Source: an uncultured Clostridia bacterium | GTDB lineage: Bacteria > Bacillota > Clostridia > TANB77 > CAG-508 | Length of the DNA: 37,727 bases | Assembly: GCA_944392085.1 (NCBI GenBank) | Contig: CALXVN010000003.1 | Span: 1-37,727, forward strand | Reading direction: 5' to 3' | Part shown: piece by piece, positions 15,969 to 25,393 of the stretch | Position numbering within the stretch: position 1 is the stretch's first letter | Layout of the letters: each line of letters begins with the position of its first letter | Position numbers and translations under genes: made by a program | The notes under the pieces: generated by a model | What the model was told of the DNA's origin: nothing | Seen by the model: the letters and a program-made list of their open reading frames with translations, nothing else | Database searches by the model: none

Positions 15969-17944
15969 TGGCAGATAAATTAATAATTGTTGAATCTCCA
16001 GCCAAAGCTAATACGATAAAGAAATTTTTAGGTGGAAGTACTAAAGTTGTTGCTTCAATGGGACATATTAGAGATTTACCAAAATCTAAAATGGGCATAG
16101 ATATTGAACATGACTTTGAACCAGAATATATAAATATTAGAGGAAAAGGAGACTTAATAAAATCTTTAAAAGCAGATGCTAAAAAAGCAAAAAAAGTATA
16201 TCTTGCAACTGACCCTGATCGTGAGGGAGAAGCAATAGCATGGCATTTAGCACATATTTTAGATATTCCAGAAGATAGTGTATGCAGAGTTACTTTTAAT
16301 GAAATTACAAAAGAAACTGTACAAACTTCTATCAAGAATCCAAGAAAGATAGATATGAATTTAACTGATGCACAACAAGCAAGACGCGTATTAGATAGAA
16401 TTGTAGGTTACAAAATGAGTCCTGTTTTATGGAAAAAAGTAAGAAGAGGATTATCTGCAGGTAGAGTACAATCTGTTGCAGTAAAGTTAATAGTAGATAG
16501 AGAAGAAGAAATAGAAAAATTTATTCCAGAAGAATATTGGAATATCTTTGCTAGTCTTTTAGACGAAAATACAAATAAAACATTTACAGCAAAACTATAT
16601 GGCAAAAATAAAAAGAAAATTGAAATGCATTCTAAAGAAGAAGTAGATGAAATATTAAAAAATATAAAAAATGGAAAATACATTGTAACAGAAGTAAAAA
16701 AAGGACAAAAGAAAAGAACTCCAGCACCACCATTTACAACAAGTACAATGCAACAAGAAGCATCAAGAAAATTAGGTTTTACATTAAAGAAAACAATGTC
16801 AGTAGCACAAGGGTTATATGAAGGTGTAAAGGTAGAAGAAAAAGGAACAGTTGGTTTAATTACATATATGAGAACAGATTCTACAAGAATATCAGAAGAG
16901 GCAAGAGCAGCTGCAAAGAAAGAAATAGTAAAGCAATATGGAGAAGAATACTATGAAAATAGATATTATAAAACAAAACAGAACTCTCAAGATGCACATG
17001 AAGGTATTCGTCCAACATACATAGAATTAAATCCAGAAAAAATAAAAGATAGTTTAACTAAAGATCAATATAAATTATATAAATTAATATATAACAGATT
17101 TTTAGCAAGCCAAATGCAAGCAGCAGTATATGACACAATTTCAGCAAATATTGATGTAAATGAATATAATTTTAGAGCAAGCGGGCAATCACTTAAATTT
17201 AAAGGATTTATGACATTGTATGTAGAAACATTGGATAATAAAACTGATGAAGATGAGGAAGCTTTTGTACCTGATTTACAACTAAATCAAGAAGTGAAAA
17301 AACAAAAAATAGAAACAAAACAAAGCTTCACAGAGCCACCACCAAGGTATACAGAAGCAAGTTTGGTAAAAGCATTAGAAGAAAAAGGAATAGGAAGACC
17401 TAGTACATATTCTCCAACAATTACAACAATATTAGAAAGAAGATATATAGAAAAAGAGCAAAAACAATTAGTTCCAACAGAACTTGGAAAAGTTGTAAAT
17501 AAACTTCTTACAGAAAATTTTTCAGATATTGTAAATGTAGAATTTACAGCCAAAATAGAAGATGAATTTGATGAAATAGCAGAAGGAAAAGAAAATTGGA
17601 AACAAGTTATAAGAGAATTCTATGGACCGTTTGAAAAAGAAGTAGAAAAAGTAGAAAAAGAATTAGAACACGTAAAATTAGAAGAAGAAGTATCAGATGT
17701 ACCATGTGATAAATGTGGAAGAATGATGGTTATAAAATATGGAAGATACGGAAAATTTTTAGCATGCCCAGGTTATCCAGAATGTAAAAATGCAAAACCA
17801 TTAGTAGAAACTATTGATGTACCATGCCCAAAATGCGGTGGAAAAATTGAGGTAAGAAAATCAAAGAAAAAAAGAAAGTTTTATATTTGTGAAAATAATC
17901 CAGAAAAATGTGATTATATTTCATGGAATAAACCAAAGAAATAG
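15968..17944 (+). CDS. topA: DNA topoisomerase I (type IA)
   Basis: Relaxes negatively supercoiled DNA through a transient 5'-phosphotyrosine bond. 658 residues. TOPRIM domain with catalytic E9 in VESPAKA and the acidic DPDREGE (82-88). The active-site tyrosine is Y300 in LITYMRTDSTRIS. EKGIGRPSTYSPTI lies in the gate region. Two C-terminal zinc ribbons follow: CDKCGRMMV...CPGYPECKN and CPKCGGKIE...CENNPEKCDY. Two zinc modules make it slightly shorter than proteins with three or four. MADKLIIVESPAKA is the canonical N-terminus, so the start at 15968 is secure despite the distant SD. Its place after murG is not part of the dcw block; it has its own promoter and terminator. Confidence 0.96.
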   Translation: MADKLIIVESPAKANTIKKFLGGSTKVVASMGHIRDLPKSKMGIDIEHDFEPEYINIRGKGDLIKSLKADAKKAKKVYLATDPDREGEAIAWHLAHILDIPEDSVCRVTFNEITKETVQTSIKNPRKIDMNLTDAQQARRVLDRIVGYKMSPVLWKKVRRGLSAGRVQSVAVKLIVDREEEIEKFIPEEYWNIFASLLDENTNKTFTAKLYGKNKKKIEMHSKEEVDEILKNIKNGKYIVTEVKKGQKKRTPAPPFTTSTMQQEASRKLGFTLKKTMSVAQGLYEGVKVEEKGTVGLITYMRTDSTRISEEARAAAKKEIVKQYGEEYYENRYYKTKQNSQDAHEGIRPTYIELNPEKIKDSLTKDQYKLYKLIYNRFLASQMQAAVYDTISANIDVNEYNFRASGQSLKFKGFMTLYVETLDNKTDEDEEAFVPDLQLNQEVKKQKIETKQSFTEPPPRYTEASLVKALEEKGIGRPSTYSPTITTILERRYIEKEQKQLVPTELGKVVNKLLTENFSDIVNVEFTAKIEDEFDEIAEGKENWKQVIREFYGPFEKEVEKVEKELEHVKLEEEVSDVPCDKCGRMMVIKYGRYGKFLACPGYPECKNAKPLVETIDVPCPKCGGKIEVRKSKKKRKFYICENNPEKCDYISWNKPKK

Positions 17945-17957
17945 TTAACGTATAATT

Positions 17958-17995
17958 AAAGAAAAGACTAGAACTGAAATTCTAGCCTTTTCTTT
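17958..17995 (+). terminator. Terminator after topA
   Basis: AAAGAAAAG (17958-17966) plus CTAGAA (17968-17973) pair with TTCTAG (17980-17985) plus CTTTTCTTT (17987-17995), over a 6-nt loop with one symmetric mismatch. The 3' arm itself supplies the T-rich tract. Confidence 0.8.
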
Positions 17996-18003
17996 ATATT
18001 AGT

Positions 18004-18032
18004 TTGATAATCATAAAAAGATATGATATAAT
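18004..18032 (+). promoter_or_regulatory. Promoter of the SNF2 helicase gene
   Basis: TTGATA (18004-18009), 17-bp spacer, TATAAT (18027-18032), preceded by TG to form an extended -10 (TGATATAAT). It starts only 9 bp after the topA terminator. Confidence 0.7.
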
Positions 18033-18068
18033 AACTTACTAGGAAAAAACAAAGAGAGGTCATAAAAA

Positions 18069-21020
18069 ATGAATATAAGCGAAGACCAATATAAGATATT
18101 TAAGCAAGTGTTACATACTTTTTATCATAAAGAGCCAGAAAGCATGAATAATGCTCAGAGCAAAGTAAACAATTTAACTATAGAACCACAAATAATATAT
18201 GACACTTTTAAGAAAACTTTAAAAGCTGAATTTAAAATTGGAAATGAACAATTATACAAAATAAAAAGTTTGCCAGAATTTTTTGAAAGAATGTTAAATA
18301 ATGAAGAATATAAATATGGTTCAAAACTTGAATTTGTGCATAATAAAGATGCTTTTAGAAAAGAAAATCAAGCACTTTTGGAATTTGTCCTTAAATATGC
18401 AGAAATAATAAAATATGCAAATGAAACTGTTGGTAGTTATGGAAAATATATGAGAACTATGAGTAATGAGTATATAACTATATCAAATACAGGACTAGAT
18501 GAAATTTTTGATGTATTACAAGGAAAAAGTGTATCTTTCATAAGAGATAATTTAGAAGGAAAAATATCATTTGAAAATTCTAATCCAGAAATAAAGTTTA
18601 TTGTTAAGCAAGAAAAAAATGGAGACTATGTGCTTACACCTAATACAGATATTTTTGAATACGAAATTTTAAAAGGTTCTTTATATACATATATGCTTAC
18701 TAAAAAATCTTTAAATAGATGTGATGAAGAATTTAAAGAAACTACTCTTAAGTTATTAAATATTTATAGAGAGAATTATACTCAAGGGATAAGATTCAAA
18801 AGAGAAGAACTTCCTAAGTTTTGTTCTTTAATATATCCTAAATTAAAAAAACAAGTATCACTTGAAAACTTAGATAAAGCATTAATAAATAAATATGTAC
18901 CACAAGAATTATTTATAAAACTTTATTTGGATTATGATAAGAATAATTATATTACAGCTGAAATTAAATTTGTATATGGAACTGCAGAGTTTAATCCACT
19001 AAAAGAAGAAAATGTATTAGTAGCAAGAGATGTAGCAAAGGAAAATGAATATTTAGATATATTTGTAAATACCGGTTTTATGCTAGACAAAGAAAATAGT
19101 AGACTTATTCTAGCAAATGAAGATAAAATATACAGTTTTCTATCTCATGAAATAGAAAACTATATGCAAAAGTTTGAAGTTTTAGTAACAGATAATTTTA
19201 AACATAGAGAAATTCGCAAGCCAAAGCTTAGTGGTGTAGGGGTAAAGATAGAAAATAGTTTATTAAAAATAGATTTATCAAAAATGGACTTTGATATAGA
19301 AGAGTTAAAAAGTATAATGCAGAAATATACTTTAAGAAAAAAATACTACAGATTAAAAAATGGAAGTTTTCTTGATTTAGAAGAAAATGATACAATGGAA
19401 TTTATAAGTAGCCTATTAAAAGATGAAGAAATACAGTATAATGAGTTACAAAAAGGAGAATTAGAACTACCTATATCAAGAAGCATGTATTTAGACAAAA
19501 TTTTAGAAAAATTAGATACTAATATTTCTAAAAGTGATGAATATGTAAAATTAGTAAATCAAATTTCTAATAAAAAAATCGAAGATAAAATGGAAATTCC
19601 AAAGAATCTAAATGCAGATTTAAGAAATTATCAAGTATTAGGTTTTAAATGGCTAAAAACATTGGATAATTACAAATTTGGAGGAATTTTAGCAGATGAT
19701 ATGGGCCTAGGAAAAACACTTCAATTACTAGCAGTTATTCAAAGCTATTTAGAAAAAGAAGAAAAAACAAAACCAAGTATGGTGGTTTGCCCAAGTTCAC
19801 TTTCACTTAATTGGAAAAATGAAATAAATAAATTTACACCTAATATTAAAACTTTAGTTATACATGGTAGTGCAGAAGAAAGAAAAAAACAGATAGAAGA
19901 AATAGAAAAATATAATTTAATTATTACATCTTATGATTTACTAAAAAGAGATATAGAAGAATATAAAAAGAAAAATTATAGTTTCAAATATATAATTGCA
20001 GATGAAGCACAATATATAAAAAATAATAGTACGCAAAACGCAAAAGCAATAAAAGAAATAAAGTCTGAAACAAGATTTGCATTAACTGGTACACCAATAG
20101 AAAATTCGCTTTCAGAACTATGGTCTATATTTGACTTTATAATGCCTGGATATTTATATAGCTACAAAAAGTTTAAAGAGCTGTATGAAATGCCAATAAT
20201 AAAAGAAAATGATGAAGCCTCAATAAAAAAACTAAAAATGTTAATAGAACCATTTATATTAAGAAGAACTAAAAAAGAAGTATTAACTGAACTTCCAGAT
20301 AAAACAATAACTGTATTAAATAATGAAATGCAAGATGAGCAATTAAAAATATATATGTCATACTTAGCAAATGCTAAAAAAGAGGTAAATGAAGAAATAA
20401 AAGAAAATGGGTTTGAAAAAAGTCAAATAAAAATTTTAGCGCTATTAATGAGGTTAAGACAAATTTGTTGCCATCCATCTTTATTTATTTCTAATTACAA
20501 AGGAGAGAGTAGTAAGCTTAATCAGTGCATAGAATTATTAAAAGATGCAATAGCCTCTGGTCATAAAATTTTATTATTCTCAGGATATTCAAGTATGCTA
20601 GAAATAATAGAAAAAGAATTAAAAAAAGAAAATATAGAATATTTTAAATTAACAGGTAGTACAAAAGTTGGGGAAAGAATAAAACTTGTAGATGAGTTTA
20701 ATAATAATGAAAATATAAAAGTGTTTTTGATTTCACTAAAGGCAGGAGGAACAGGGCTTAATTTAATTGGTGCAGATGTTGTTATACATTATGATCCTTG
20801 GTGGAATTTATCTGCTGAAAATCAAGCAACAGATAGAACTTATAGAATAGGGCAAAAAAACAATGTACAAGTATATAAATTAATAACTAAGGACTCAATA
20901 GAAGAAAGAATTTATGAACTTCAAGAGAAAAAATCAAATTTAGCTAAAGTAATGCTATCAACTAAAGCGACATTTGTAAATAAATTGACAAAGGACGATA
21001 TAATGGGATTATTTTACTAA
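18069..21020 (+). CDS. SNF2-family DEAD/DEAH-box helicase (bacterial HepA-like)
   Basis: A double-stranded-DNA-dependent ATPase of 983 residues. Residues about 1-500 are an N-terminal region resembling the SNF2-associated domain of bacterial members. I see no SWIM CxCx(n)CxH zinc motif, which many relatives carry. Helicase motifs: Q/I region LRNYQVLGFKWL and DDMGLGKT (543-550), DEAQ box (645-648), LTGTPIENSLSELWS (motif III), ISLKAGGTGLNL (motif V) and QATDRTYRIGQ (motif VI). Such proteins remodel protein-DNA complexes or RNA polymerase; the role of this clade is not established. SD AGAGAGGT, ATG start. It is monocistronic, and nothing suggests membership of a defence system. Confidence 0.9.
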   Translation: MNISEDQYKIFKQVLHTFYHKEPESMNNAQSKVNNLTIEPQIIYDTFKKTLKAEFKIGNEQLYKIKSLPEFFERMLNNEEYKYGSKLEFVHNKDAFRKENQALLEFVLKYAEIIKYANETVGSYGKYMRTMSNEYITISNTGLDEIFDVLQGKSVSFIRDNLEGKISFENSNPEIKFIVKQEKNGDYVLTPNTDIFEYEILKGSLYTYMLTKKSLNRCDEEFKETTLKLLNIYRENYTQGIRFKREELPKFCSLIYPKLKKQVSLENLDKALINKYVPQELFIKLYLDYDKNNYITAEIKFVYGTAEFNPLKEENVLVARDVAKENEYLDIFVNTGFMLDKENSRLILANEDKIYSFLSHEIENYMQKFEVLVTDNFKHREIRKPKLSGVGVKIENSLLKIDLSKMDFDIEELKSIMQKYTLRKKYYRLKNGSFLDLEENDTMEFISSLLKDEEIQYNELQKGELELPISRSMYLDKILEKLDTNISKSDEYVKLVNQISNKKIEDKMEIPKNLNADLRNYQVLGFKWLKTLDNYKFGGILADDMGLGKTLQLLAVIQSYLEKEEKTKPSMVVCPSSLSLNWKNEINKFTPNIKTLVIHGSAEERKKQIEEIEKYNLIITSYDLLKRDIEEYKKKNYSFKYIIADEAQYIKNNSTQNAKAIKEIKSETRFALTGTPIENSLSELWSIFDFIMPGYLYSYKKFKELYEMPIIKENDEASIKKLKMLIEPFILRRTKKEVLTELPDKTITVLNNEMQDEQLKIYMSYLANAKKEVNEEIKENGFEKSQIKILALLMRLRQICCHPSLFISNYKGESSKLNQCIELLKDAIASGHKILLFSGYSSMLEIIEKELKKENIEYFKLTGSTKVGERIKLVDEFNNNENIKVFLISLKAGGTGLNLIGADVVIHYDPWWNLSAENQATDRTYRIGQKNNVQVYKLITKDSIEERIYELQEKKSNLAKVMLSTKATFVNKLTKDDIMGLFY

Positions 21021-21220
21021 TATGATAAATATTATGTATATAACAGCAATATTGAAATTGTTTTAACAGTAAGATTTATAAATCTCTATGGAATAAAGTT
21101 ACCTTTAAAATCTGAAGTAAATAAAGATTAGATGAAGATATAATATTGAAAATTATATCTGATTACTTAAAATATTATCATATTTCAATCATAAAAATGG
21201 TGAAAAATAAAATTTGATAC
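21021..21220. other. Intergenic region between the SNF2 gene and the T-box promoter
   Basis: AT-rich, no plausible gene. The only structure I see is a 9-bp hairpin: AGATATAAT (21136-21144) with ATTATATCT (21152-21160). No T-run follows it. Confidence 0.5.
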
Positions 21221-21248
21221 TTGAATTTATTGAAACTTATGATATAAT
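21221..21248 (+). promoter_or_regulatory. Promoter of the pheST T-box leader
   Basis: TTGAAT (21221-21226), 16-bp spacer, TATAAT (21243-21248) with an upstream TG (extended -10). Transcription would begin near 21255, just before the T-box stem I. Confidence 0.65.
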
Positions 21249-21254
21249 AACTAT

Positions 21255-21538
21255 GAAAATAAAAACCATTGAAAAAGCAAAGTAAGTTTATAAAAAATAT
21301 TTAAAGAGAGATAGGTCAGAGGCTGAGAGCCTATTAATATAATAAACTGAAATTTCACTTTTGAGGTTCTTTTTTGAAAAGTAATATAGATTTTTAACTA
21401 TATTATATATAATAGTAGAAAAAGACGGGTAGCCCGTTATAGCAAAAAAGAGGTTAATTATTTAATTAATAAATTTAGGTGGTACCACGGTATAGAAAGC
21501 TAATCGTCCTATAAAGTCTTAGGAAGATTAGCTTTTTT
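21255..21538 (+). promoter_or_regulatory. T-box riboswitch, tRNA-Phe specific
   Basis: This leader senses uncharged tRNA and controls transcription of pheST. The T-box sequence AGGTGGTACCACGG is at 21477-21490. The terminator is AAAGCTAATC..CCT (21497-21510) pairing with AGG..GATTAGCTTT (21521-21535) followed by T. A stem III-like hairpin ACGGG-TAG-CCCGT is at 21425-21437. In stem I the candidate specifier is TTC at 21354-21356 in the context GAAATTTCAC, a Phe codon that agrees with the downstream genes. The leader is separated from pheS by about 220 nt holding two intergenic repeats. Confidence 0.9.
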
Positions 21539-21548
21539 AAAACAAATG

Positions 21549-21651
21549 AAAAGTAGCATCTTGCGTTGTCAAATCTCATAAAAATTTTTTCGATGTACAA
21601 TAGTACTATCTCAAAAATTTTTATTCATTTTCCTAGCAATATACTACTTTT
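21549..21651. repeat. Palindromic repeat, family B, copy 1
   Basis: Conserved parts CATCTTGCGTTGTC, CGATGTAC..(A)GTAC and CCTAGCAAT alternate with copy-specific, self-complementary arms. The outer arm AAAAGTAG (21549-21556) pairs with CTACTTTT (21644-21651). The inner ATAAAAATTTTTT segment pairs with AAAAATTTTTAT. It lies between the T-box terminator and pheS. Copies 2 and 3 are at 31045-31132 and 32471-32594. Confidence 0.7.
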
Positions 21652-21654
21652 GAT

Positions 21655-21685
21655 TTGCTTTAATTAAATTCTAATATTATATAAT
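21655..21685 (+). promoter_or_regulatory. Possible secondary promoter of pheS, downstream of the T-box
   Basis: TTGCTT (21655-21660) followed by TATATA at 17 bp or a perfect TATAAT (21680-21685) at 19 bp. If active it would bypass T-box control. The match is modest in such AT-rich sequence. Confidence 0.3.
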
Positions 21686-21724
21686 TTGAGGGAAGGTTTC
21701 TCCCTACTTTGGACAAAAGTATAG

Positions 21725-21743
21725 AAAAAGGCCTGTCCCCAAT
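21725..21743 (-). repeat. GGGGAC-family repeat, copy before pheS
   Basis: Read on the minus strand the core is ATTGGGGACAGGCCTTTTT, the same core as at 34852-34949. The flanks (TTGTCAG on one side, CTATACTTTTGTCC on the other) are not well matched as arms, so the copy may be decayed. It ends only 8 nt before the pheS SD (AAGGAGG). Confidence 0.6.
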
Positions 21744-21760
21744 CTGACAAGGAGGAAATT

Positions 21761-22798
21761 ATGGAAGAGCAAATTAGCAAAATTAAAGAGGTAGCCGTTA
21801 TGGAAATAAACAAAGCTACTGATGCAAAAGAATTGGATGAAGCAAGAGTAAAGTATTTAGGTAAAAAGGGTGAGCTTACAGCTATTTTAAGAGGAATGGG
21901 AGCATTATCTCCAGAAGAAAGACCTATTATTGGAGGAAAAGTAAATATTGCAAGAGATGAGATTGAAAGCCTAATAAAAGAAAAAGAAGCAGAGTTTGCA
22001 AAGGCAGAACTTGAAAGAAAGTTAAAAGAGGAAACAATTGATATTACATTGCCATCTACTAAAGTTAAAAGAGGAAGTAAGCATCCATTAAATAGAATAA
22101 TTGAAGAGGTAGAAGATTTATTTGTTTCTATGGGATATGATGTTGTAACAGGTCCAGAACTTGAAACAGATGAATATTGTTTTGAAAGATTAAACTTACC
22201 AAAGGGACATCCAGCAAGAGATATGCAAGATAGTTTCTATATTACATCAGAGTATTTATTAAGAACTCAAACTTCTGCAGTTCAAGCAAGAACAATGATG
22301 GCAAATGAGGAAAAAGGTTCTATAAGGGTTATATGCCCAGGTAAAACATATAGAAGAGATGATGATGCAACACATTCTCATCAATTTAGTCAAGTTGAAG
22401 GTTTAGTTATAGATAAAAATATTTCTTTAGCTGATTTAAAAGGTACTTTAGAAGTATTTGTTAGAAAAATGCTTGGGGAAAATCTTGAGCTTCGTTTTAG
22501 ACCAAGTTACTTTCCATTTACAGAACCATCATATGAGGTTGATGTAAGTTGTTTTAAATGCGGAGGAAAAGGATGTAATTTATGTAAGCAAACTGGATGG
22601 ATAGAAGTTCTAGGTTCAGGTATGGTTCATCCAAATGTATTAAAAATGGGTGGGTATGACCCAGAAGTTTATAGTGGATTTGCATTTGGTACAGGACTAG
22701 ACAGATTAGCAATGTTTAAATATGGAATTACAGATATTAGATTATTGTATCAAAATGATGTGAGATTTTTAAATCAATTCGACAGATTAGACCGATAA
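21761..22798 (+). CDS. pheS: Phenylalanine--tRNA ligase alpha subunit
   Basis: Catalytic subunit of the alpha2-beta2 class II synthetase that charges tRNA-Phe. 345 residues. The N-terminal coiled-coil arm (about 1-90) contacts tRNA. Class II motifs: motif 1 region [19 protein letters not shown], motif 2 [18 protein letters not shown], motif 3 [26 protein letters not shown] lies in the Phe pocket region. A small Cys cluster [16 protein letters not shown] is the bacterial hallmark preceding GSGMVHP. SD AAGGAGG, ATG. It forms an operon with pheT under the T-box at 21255-21538. Confidence 0.97.
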   Translation: MEEQISKIKEVAVMEINKATDAKELDEARVKYLGKKGELTAILRGMGALSPEERPIIGGKVNIARDEIESLIKEKEAEFAKAELERKLKEETIDITLPSTKVKRGSKHPLNRIIEEVEDLFVSMGYDVVTGPELETDEYCFERLNLPKGHPARDMQDSFYITSEYLLRTQTSAVQARTMMANEEKGSIRVICPGKTYRRDDDATHSHQFSQVEGLVIDKNISLADLKGTLEVFVRKMLGENLELRFRPSYFPFTEPSYEVDVSCFKCGGKGCNLCKQTGWIEVLGSGMVHPNVLKMGGYDPEVYSGFAFGTGLDRLAMFKYGITDIRLLYQNDVRFLNQFDRLDR

Positions 22799-22814
22799 CT
22801 TATAATTTTTTAAC

Positions 22815-22848
22815 TTTAATTTAACTAAAAATTAGAAGTTAAATTAAA
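22815..22848 (+). other. Hairpin between pheS and pheT
   Basis: TTTAATTTAACT (22815-22826) pairs perfectly with AGTTAAATTAAA (22837-22848) over a 10-nt loop. No T-run follows. It may be a transcript-processing or stability element in the unusually long (180-bp) pheS-pheT spacer. Confidence 0.5.
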
Positions 22849-22919
22849 AGATATATAGAAGAATAATAATTAGATTTAGTTAGATAAAAAATAAAAGTTA
22901 TTTATATAAGAAAATATGA

Positions 22920-22965
22920 GGAGTGTCCCTTTTGTCCAAGTTTTTGAACTGAAAGGAGTGTCCCT
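22920..22965 (-). repeat. GGGGAC-family repeat, degenerate double copy before pheT
   Basis: GGAGTGTCCCT occurs at 22920-22930 and again at 22955-22965. On the minus strand each reads AGGGACACTCC, a variant of the GGGGAC core. Between them lie TTTGTCC and a small hairpin AGTT-TTTG-AACT. The repeat ends directly at the pheT SD (AAAGGAGG, 22966-22973). Confidence 0.5.
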
Positions 22966-22978
22966 AAAGGAGGAAAAA

Positions 22979-25393
22979 ATGAAACTAAGTAAGAATTTCG
23001 TAAAAGACTATGTTGATATAGATGTAGATATTAAAACTCTTGCAGAAGATATGACAAAAGTAGGAAATGAATATGATGAAGCAGGAAAATTAATAAATGC
23101 TACAAAACTTGTAATTGGTGAAGTAAAAGAATGTGAAATGCACCCAGAATCTGACCATTTACATGTATGTAAAGTAGATGTTGGAACAGAAGTTTTAGAT
23201 ATAGTTTGTGGTGCACCAAATGTTAGAAAAGGCCTTAAAGTTATAGTTGCTTTAGTTGGTGCAGAGCTTCCAGAAATAACTATAAAAAAAGGAAACATTA
23301 GAGGGCAAGAATCAAATGGAATGCTTTGTTCTATGCTAGAGCTAGGTATGGAACATAAGTATGTAGATGAAGTAGACAAAACAGGTATACATGAATTACC
23401 AGAAGATGCACCAGTTGGAGAAGAGCCTATTAAATATATGGGATTGGATGATGAGGTAATTGATTTTGATTTAACTGCAAACAGAGGAGATTTATTAAGT
23501 ATACTTGGTATGGCTTATGAAATAAGTGCTATATATGATAAGAAAGTAAAAGAGATTGATTTATCTCATAAGGAAAATAGCGAAGATATTAATGACACCT
23601 TCAAAGTAGAAGTAAATACAGATAATTGCTCTATATTCCTAGCTAGAAAAGTAAAAAATATAAAGATAGGAGAAAGCCCAGCTTTTATAAAAAATAGATT
23701 AATAGCTTCAGGTATTAGACCAATTAACAATGTTGTAGATATAAGCAATTATGTGATGCTTGAAACAGGCCAACCACTACATTTTTATGATGCAGATACT
23801 TTGAATGGAAAAATAGAAATTAGAATGGCAAAAGAAGGAGAAAAACTTACTACACTAGATAATATAGAAAGAACTTTATCTAAAGAAGATATAGTTATAT
23901 CTGATGGAGAAAAAGCTATTGGCCTTGCTGGTGTTATGGGAGGATTAGAAACAGAAATTACTAATAACACTAAAAATGTAATTATTGAATCAGCAATTTT
24001 TGACGGAGTAAAAGTAAGAAAAACCTCAAAAGAAATTCTAAGAAGTGAAGCAAGTTCTAGATTTGAAAAAGGATTAGATCCAAATAGAACTTATATGGCC
24101 ATAGAAAGAGCTTGTAAATTATTAGAAGAATATGCTAAAGGAGAAGTTGTTGGAGGAATAGCTAAATTCGATAATTCTGATAAAGAAAATAGAAATATAG
24201 AAATATCTTTTAAGAAAATAAATGATGTTCTTGGAATGGAAATAGATAAAAAAGATGTATTAGATGTATTTAGAAGACTTAGTTTTAATGTAATAATAAA
24301 CGGAAAAGAATCTGATTTCTCAGAAACAGAGCAAGAATTAGAAAATGTAGAAGAAATAACAGTATCAGTTCCAAGAAGAAGAGGGGATATCTCTATAAAA
24401 GAAGATTTAATAGAAGAAGTTGGACGTATATATGGTGTTGATAACATTGTTGGAAAACTTCCTCAAATGCCTTTAAAAGAAGGAAGTTACGATAAAGTAA
24501 ATCGCGGAATAAGAAATAAAATGGTAGACTTAGGCTTAAATGAAACTTTATCATATATTCTAGTAAATGACAAAGAAGCAAAATATTTTACTAAAGATGA
24601 AACAGAGGTAGTTAAACTACTAGATCCAATGAGTGAAGATAGAAATACTTTAAGACATAGTATTTTACCATCTCTTTTAAAAATATATGAATATAACAAA
24701 GCAAGAAATAATAAAGATGTATCTATATTTGAAATAGGAAAAACATTTTATAAACAAGCAGAAGAGTATGGAGAACATAATAAAATAGCAGCTCTTATGA
24801 CAGGAGATTTCTATTTAGGTGTAAATAATAAAAAACAGGTAGATTTCTATGTTATAAAAGGAATTGTAGAAGAATTACTAGATTATTTAGGCTATGAAAG
24901 AAGATATAGCTTTGTTGTAAGAGAAAATCAAATGCCAGAGGAATTACATCCAGGTCAATCAGCATTAATTTCTGTAAATAATGACATAGTTGGTATAATT
25001 GGAAAAATACATCCATCCTTAGTAAAAGAAAATGTTTATGTATTTGAGATAGATTTGGATAAATTATTAGATAAAAAAGTAGGAAAAATGAAATACAAAG
25101 AATTTTCAAAATTCCCTAGTGTTAAGAAAGACTTAGCAGTAGTAGTAGATAAAAATATTACTTCAGAAGATATTATAGCATTAATCAAAAAAGCAGGAGG
25201 TTCTAGCTTAGATGGTATAGAGGTGTTTGATGTATATACTGGAAAAGGAATAGATGAAGACAAGAAGAGTATTGCATATTCATTAACATTTGAAAAAATG
25301 GATAGAACATTAACAGATGAAGAAATTAATGAAAGCTTAAATAAAATAATAGATATGCTAGAAAAAAAATTAGGTGCAGAGCTAAGAAAATAA
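22979..25393 (+). CDS. pheT: Phenylalanine--tRNA ligase beta subunit
   Basis: Beta subunit of PheRS; it binds tRNA and edits Tyr-tRNA(Phe). About 804 residues from ATG 22979, 5 nt after AAAGGAGG. An upstream in-frame start at 22916 would translate the GGGGAC-type repeat and is rejected. Domains in order: EMAP/tRNA-binding OB fold (about 40-150, LVIGEVKECEMHPESDHLHV, IVCGAPNVRKGL), the B3/B4 editing domain (about 215-390, with GLAGVMGG and SEASSRFEKGLD), B5 (about 400-480, VSVPRRRGDI), the core domain (RNTLRHSILPSLL), and the C-terminal FDX-ACB domain (FPSVKKDLAVVVDKNITSEDI). The stop codon 25391-25393 overlaps the first base pairs of the next repeat. Confidence 0.96.
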   Translation: MKLSKNFVKDYVDIDVDIKTLAEDMTKVGNEYDEAGKLINATKLVIGEVKECEMHPESDHLHVCKVDVGTEVLDIVCGAPNVRKGLKVIVALVGAELPEITIKKGNIRGQESNGMLCSMLELGMEHKYVDEVDKTGIHELPEDAPVGEEPIKYMGLDDEVIDFDLTANRGDLLSILGMAYEISAIYDKKVKEIDLSHKENSEDINDTFKVEVNTDNCSIFLARKVKNIKIGESPAFIKNRLIASGIRPINNVVDISNYVMLETGQPLHFYDADTLNGKIEIRMAKEGEKLTTLDNIERTLSKEDIVISDGEKAIGLAGVMGGLETEITNNTKNVIIESAIFDGVKVRKTSKEILRSEASSRFEKGLDPNRTYMAIERACKLLEEYAKGEVVGGIAKFDNSDKENRNIEISFKKINDVLGMEIDKKDVLDVFRRLSFNVIINGKESDFSETEQELENVEEITVSVPRRRGDISIKEDLIEEVGRIYGVDNIVGKLPQMPLKEGSYDKVNRGIRNKMVDLGLNETLSYILVNDKEAKYFTKDETEVVKLLDPMSEDRNTLRHSILPSLLKIYEYNKARNNKDVSIFEIGKTFYKQAEEYGEHNKIAALMTGDFYLGVNNKKQVDFYVIKGIVEELLDYLGYERRYSFVVRENQMPEELHPGQSALISVNNDIVGIIGKIHPSLVKENVYVFEIDLDKLLDKKVGKMKYKEFSKFPSVKKDLAVVVDKNITSEDIIALIKKAGGSSLDGIEVFDVYTGKGIDEDKKSIAYSLTFEKMDRTLTDEEINESLNKIIDMLEKKLGAELRK

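Noticed and set aside
18069-21020. SNF2 helicase as part of a phage-defence island
   Set aside because: It is monocistronic between topA and pheST. No nuclease, methylase or other defence gene is adjacent, and the sequence fits the common chromosomal HepA-like type.
22916-22978. N-terminal extension of pheT (21 codons)
   Set aside because: It would translate a GGGGAC-type repeat and the SD itself; ATG 22979 has a well-placed AAAGGAGG and gives the normal PheT N-terminus.
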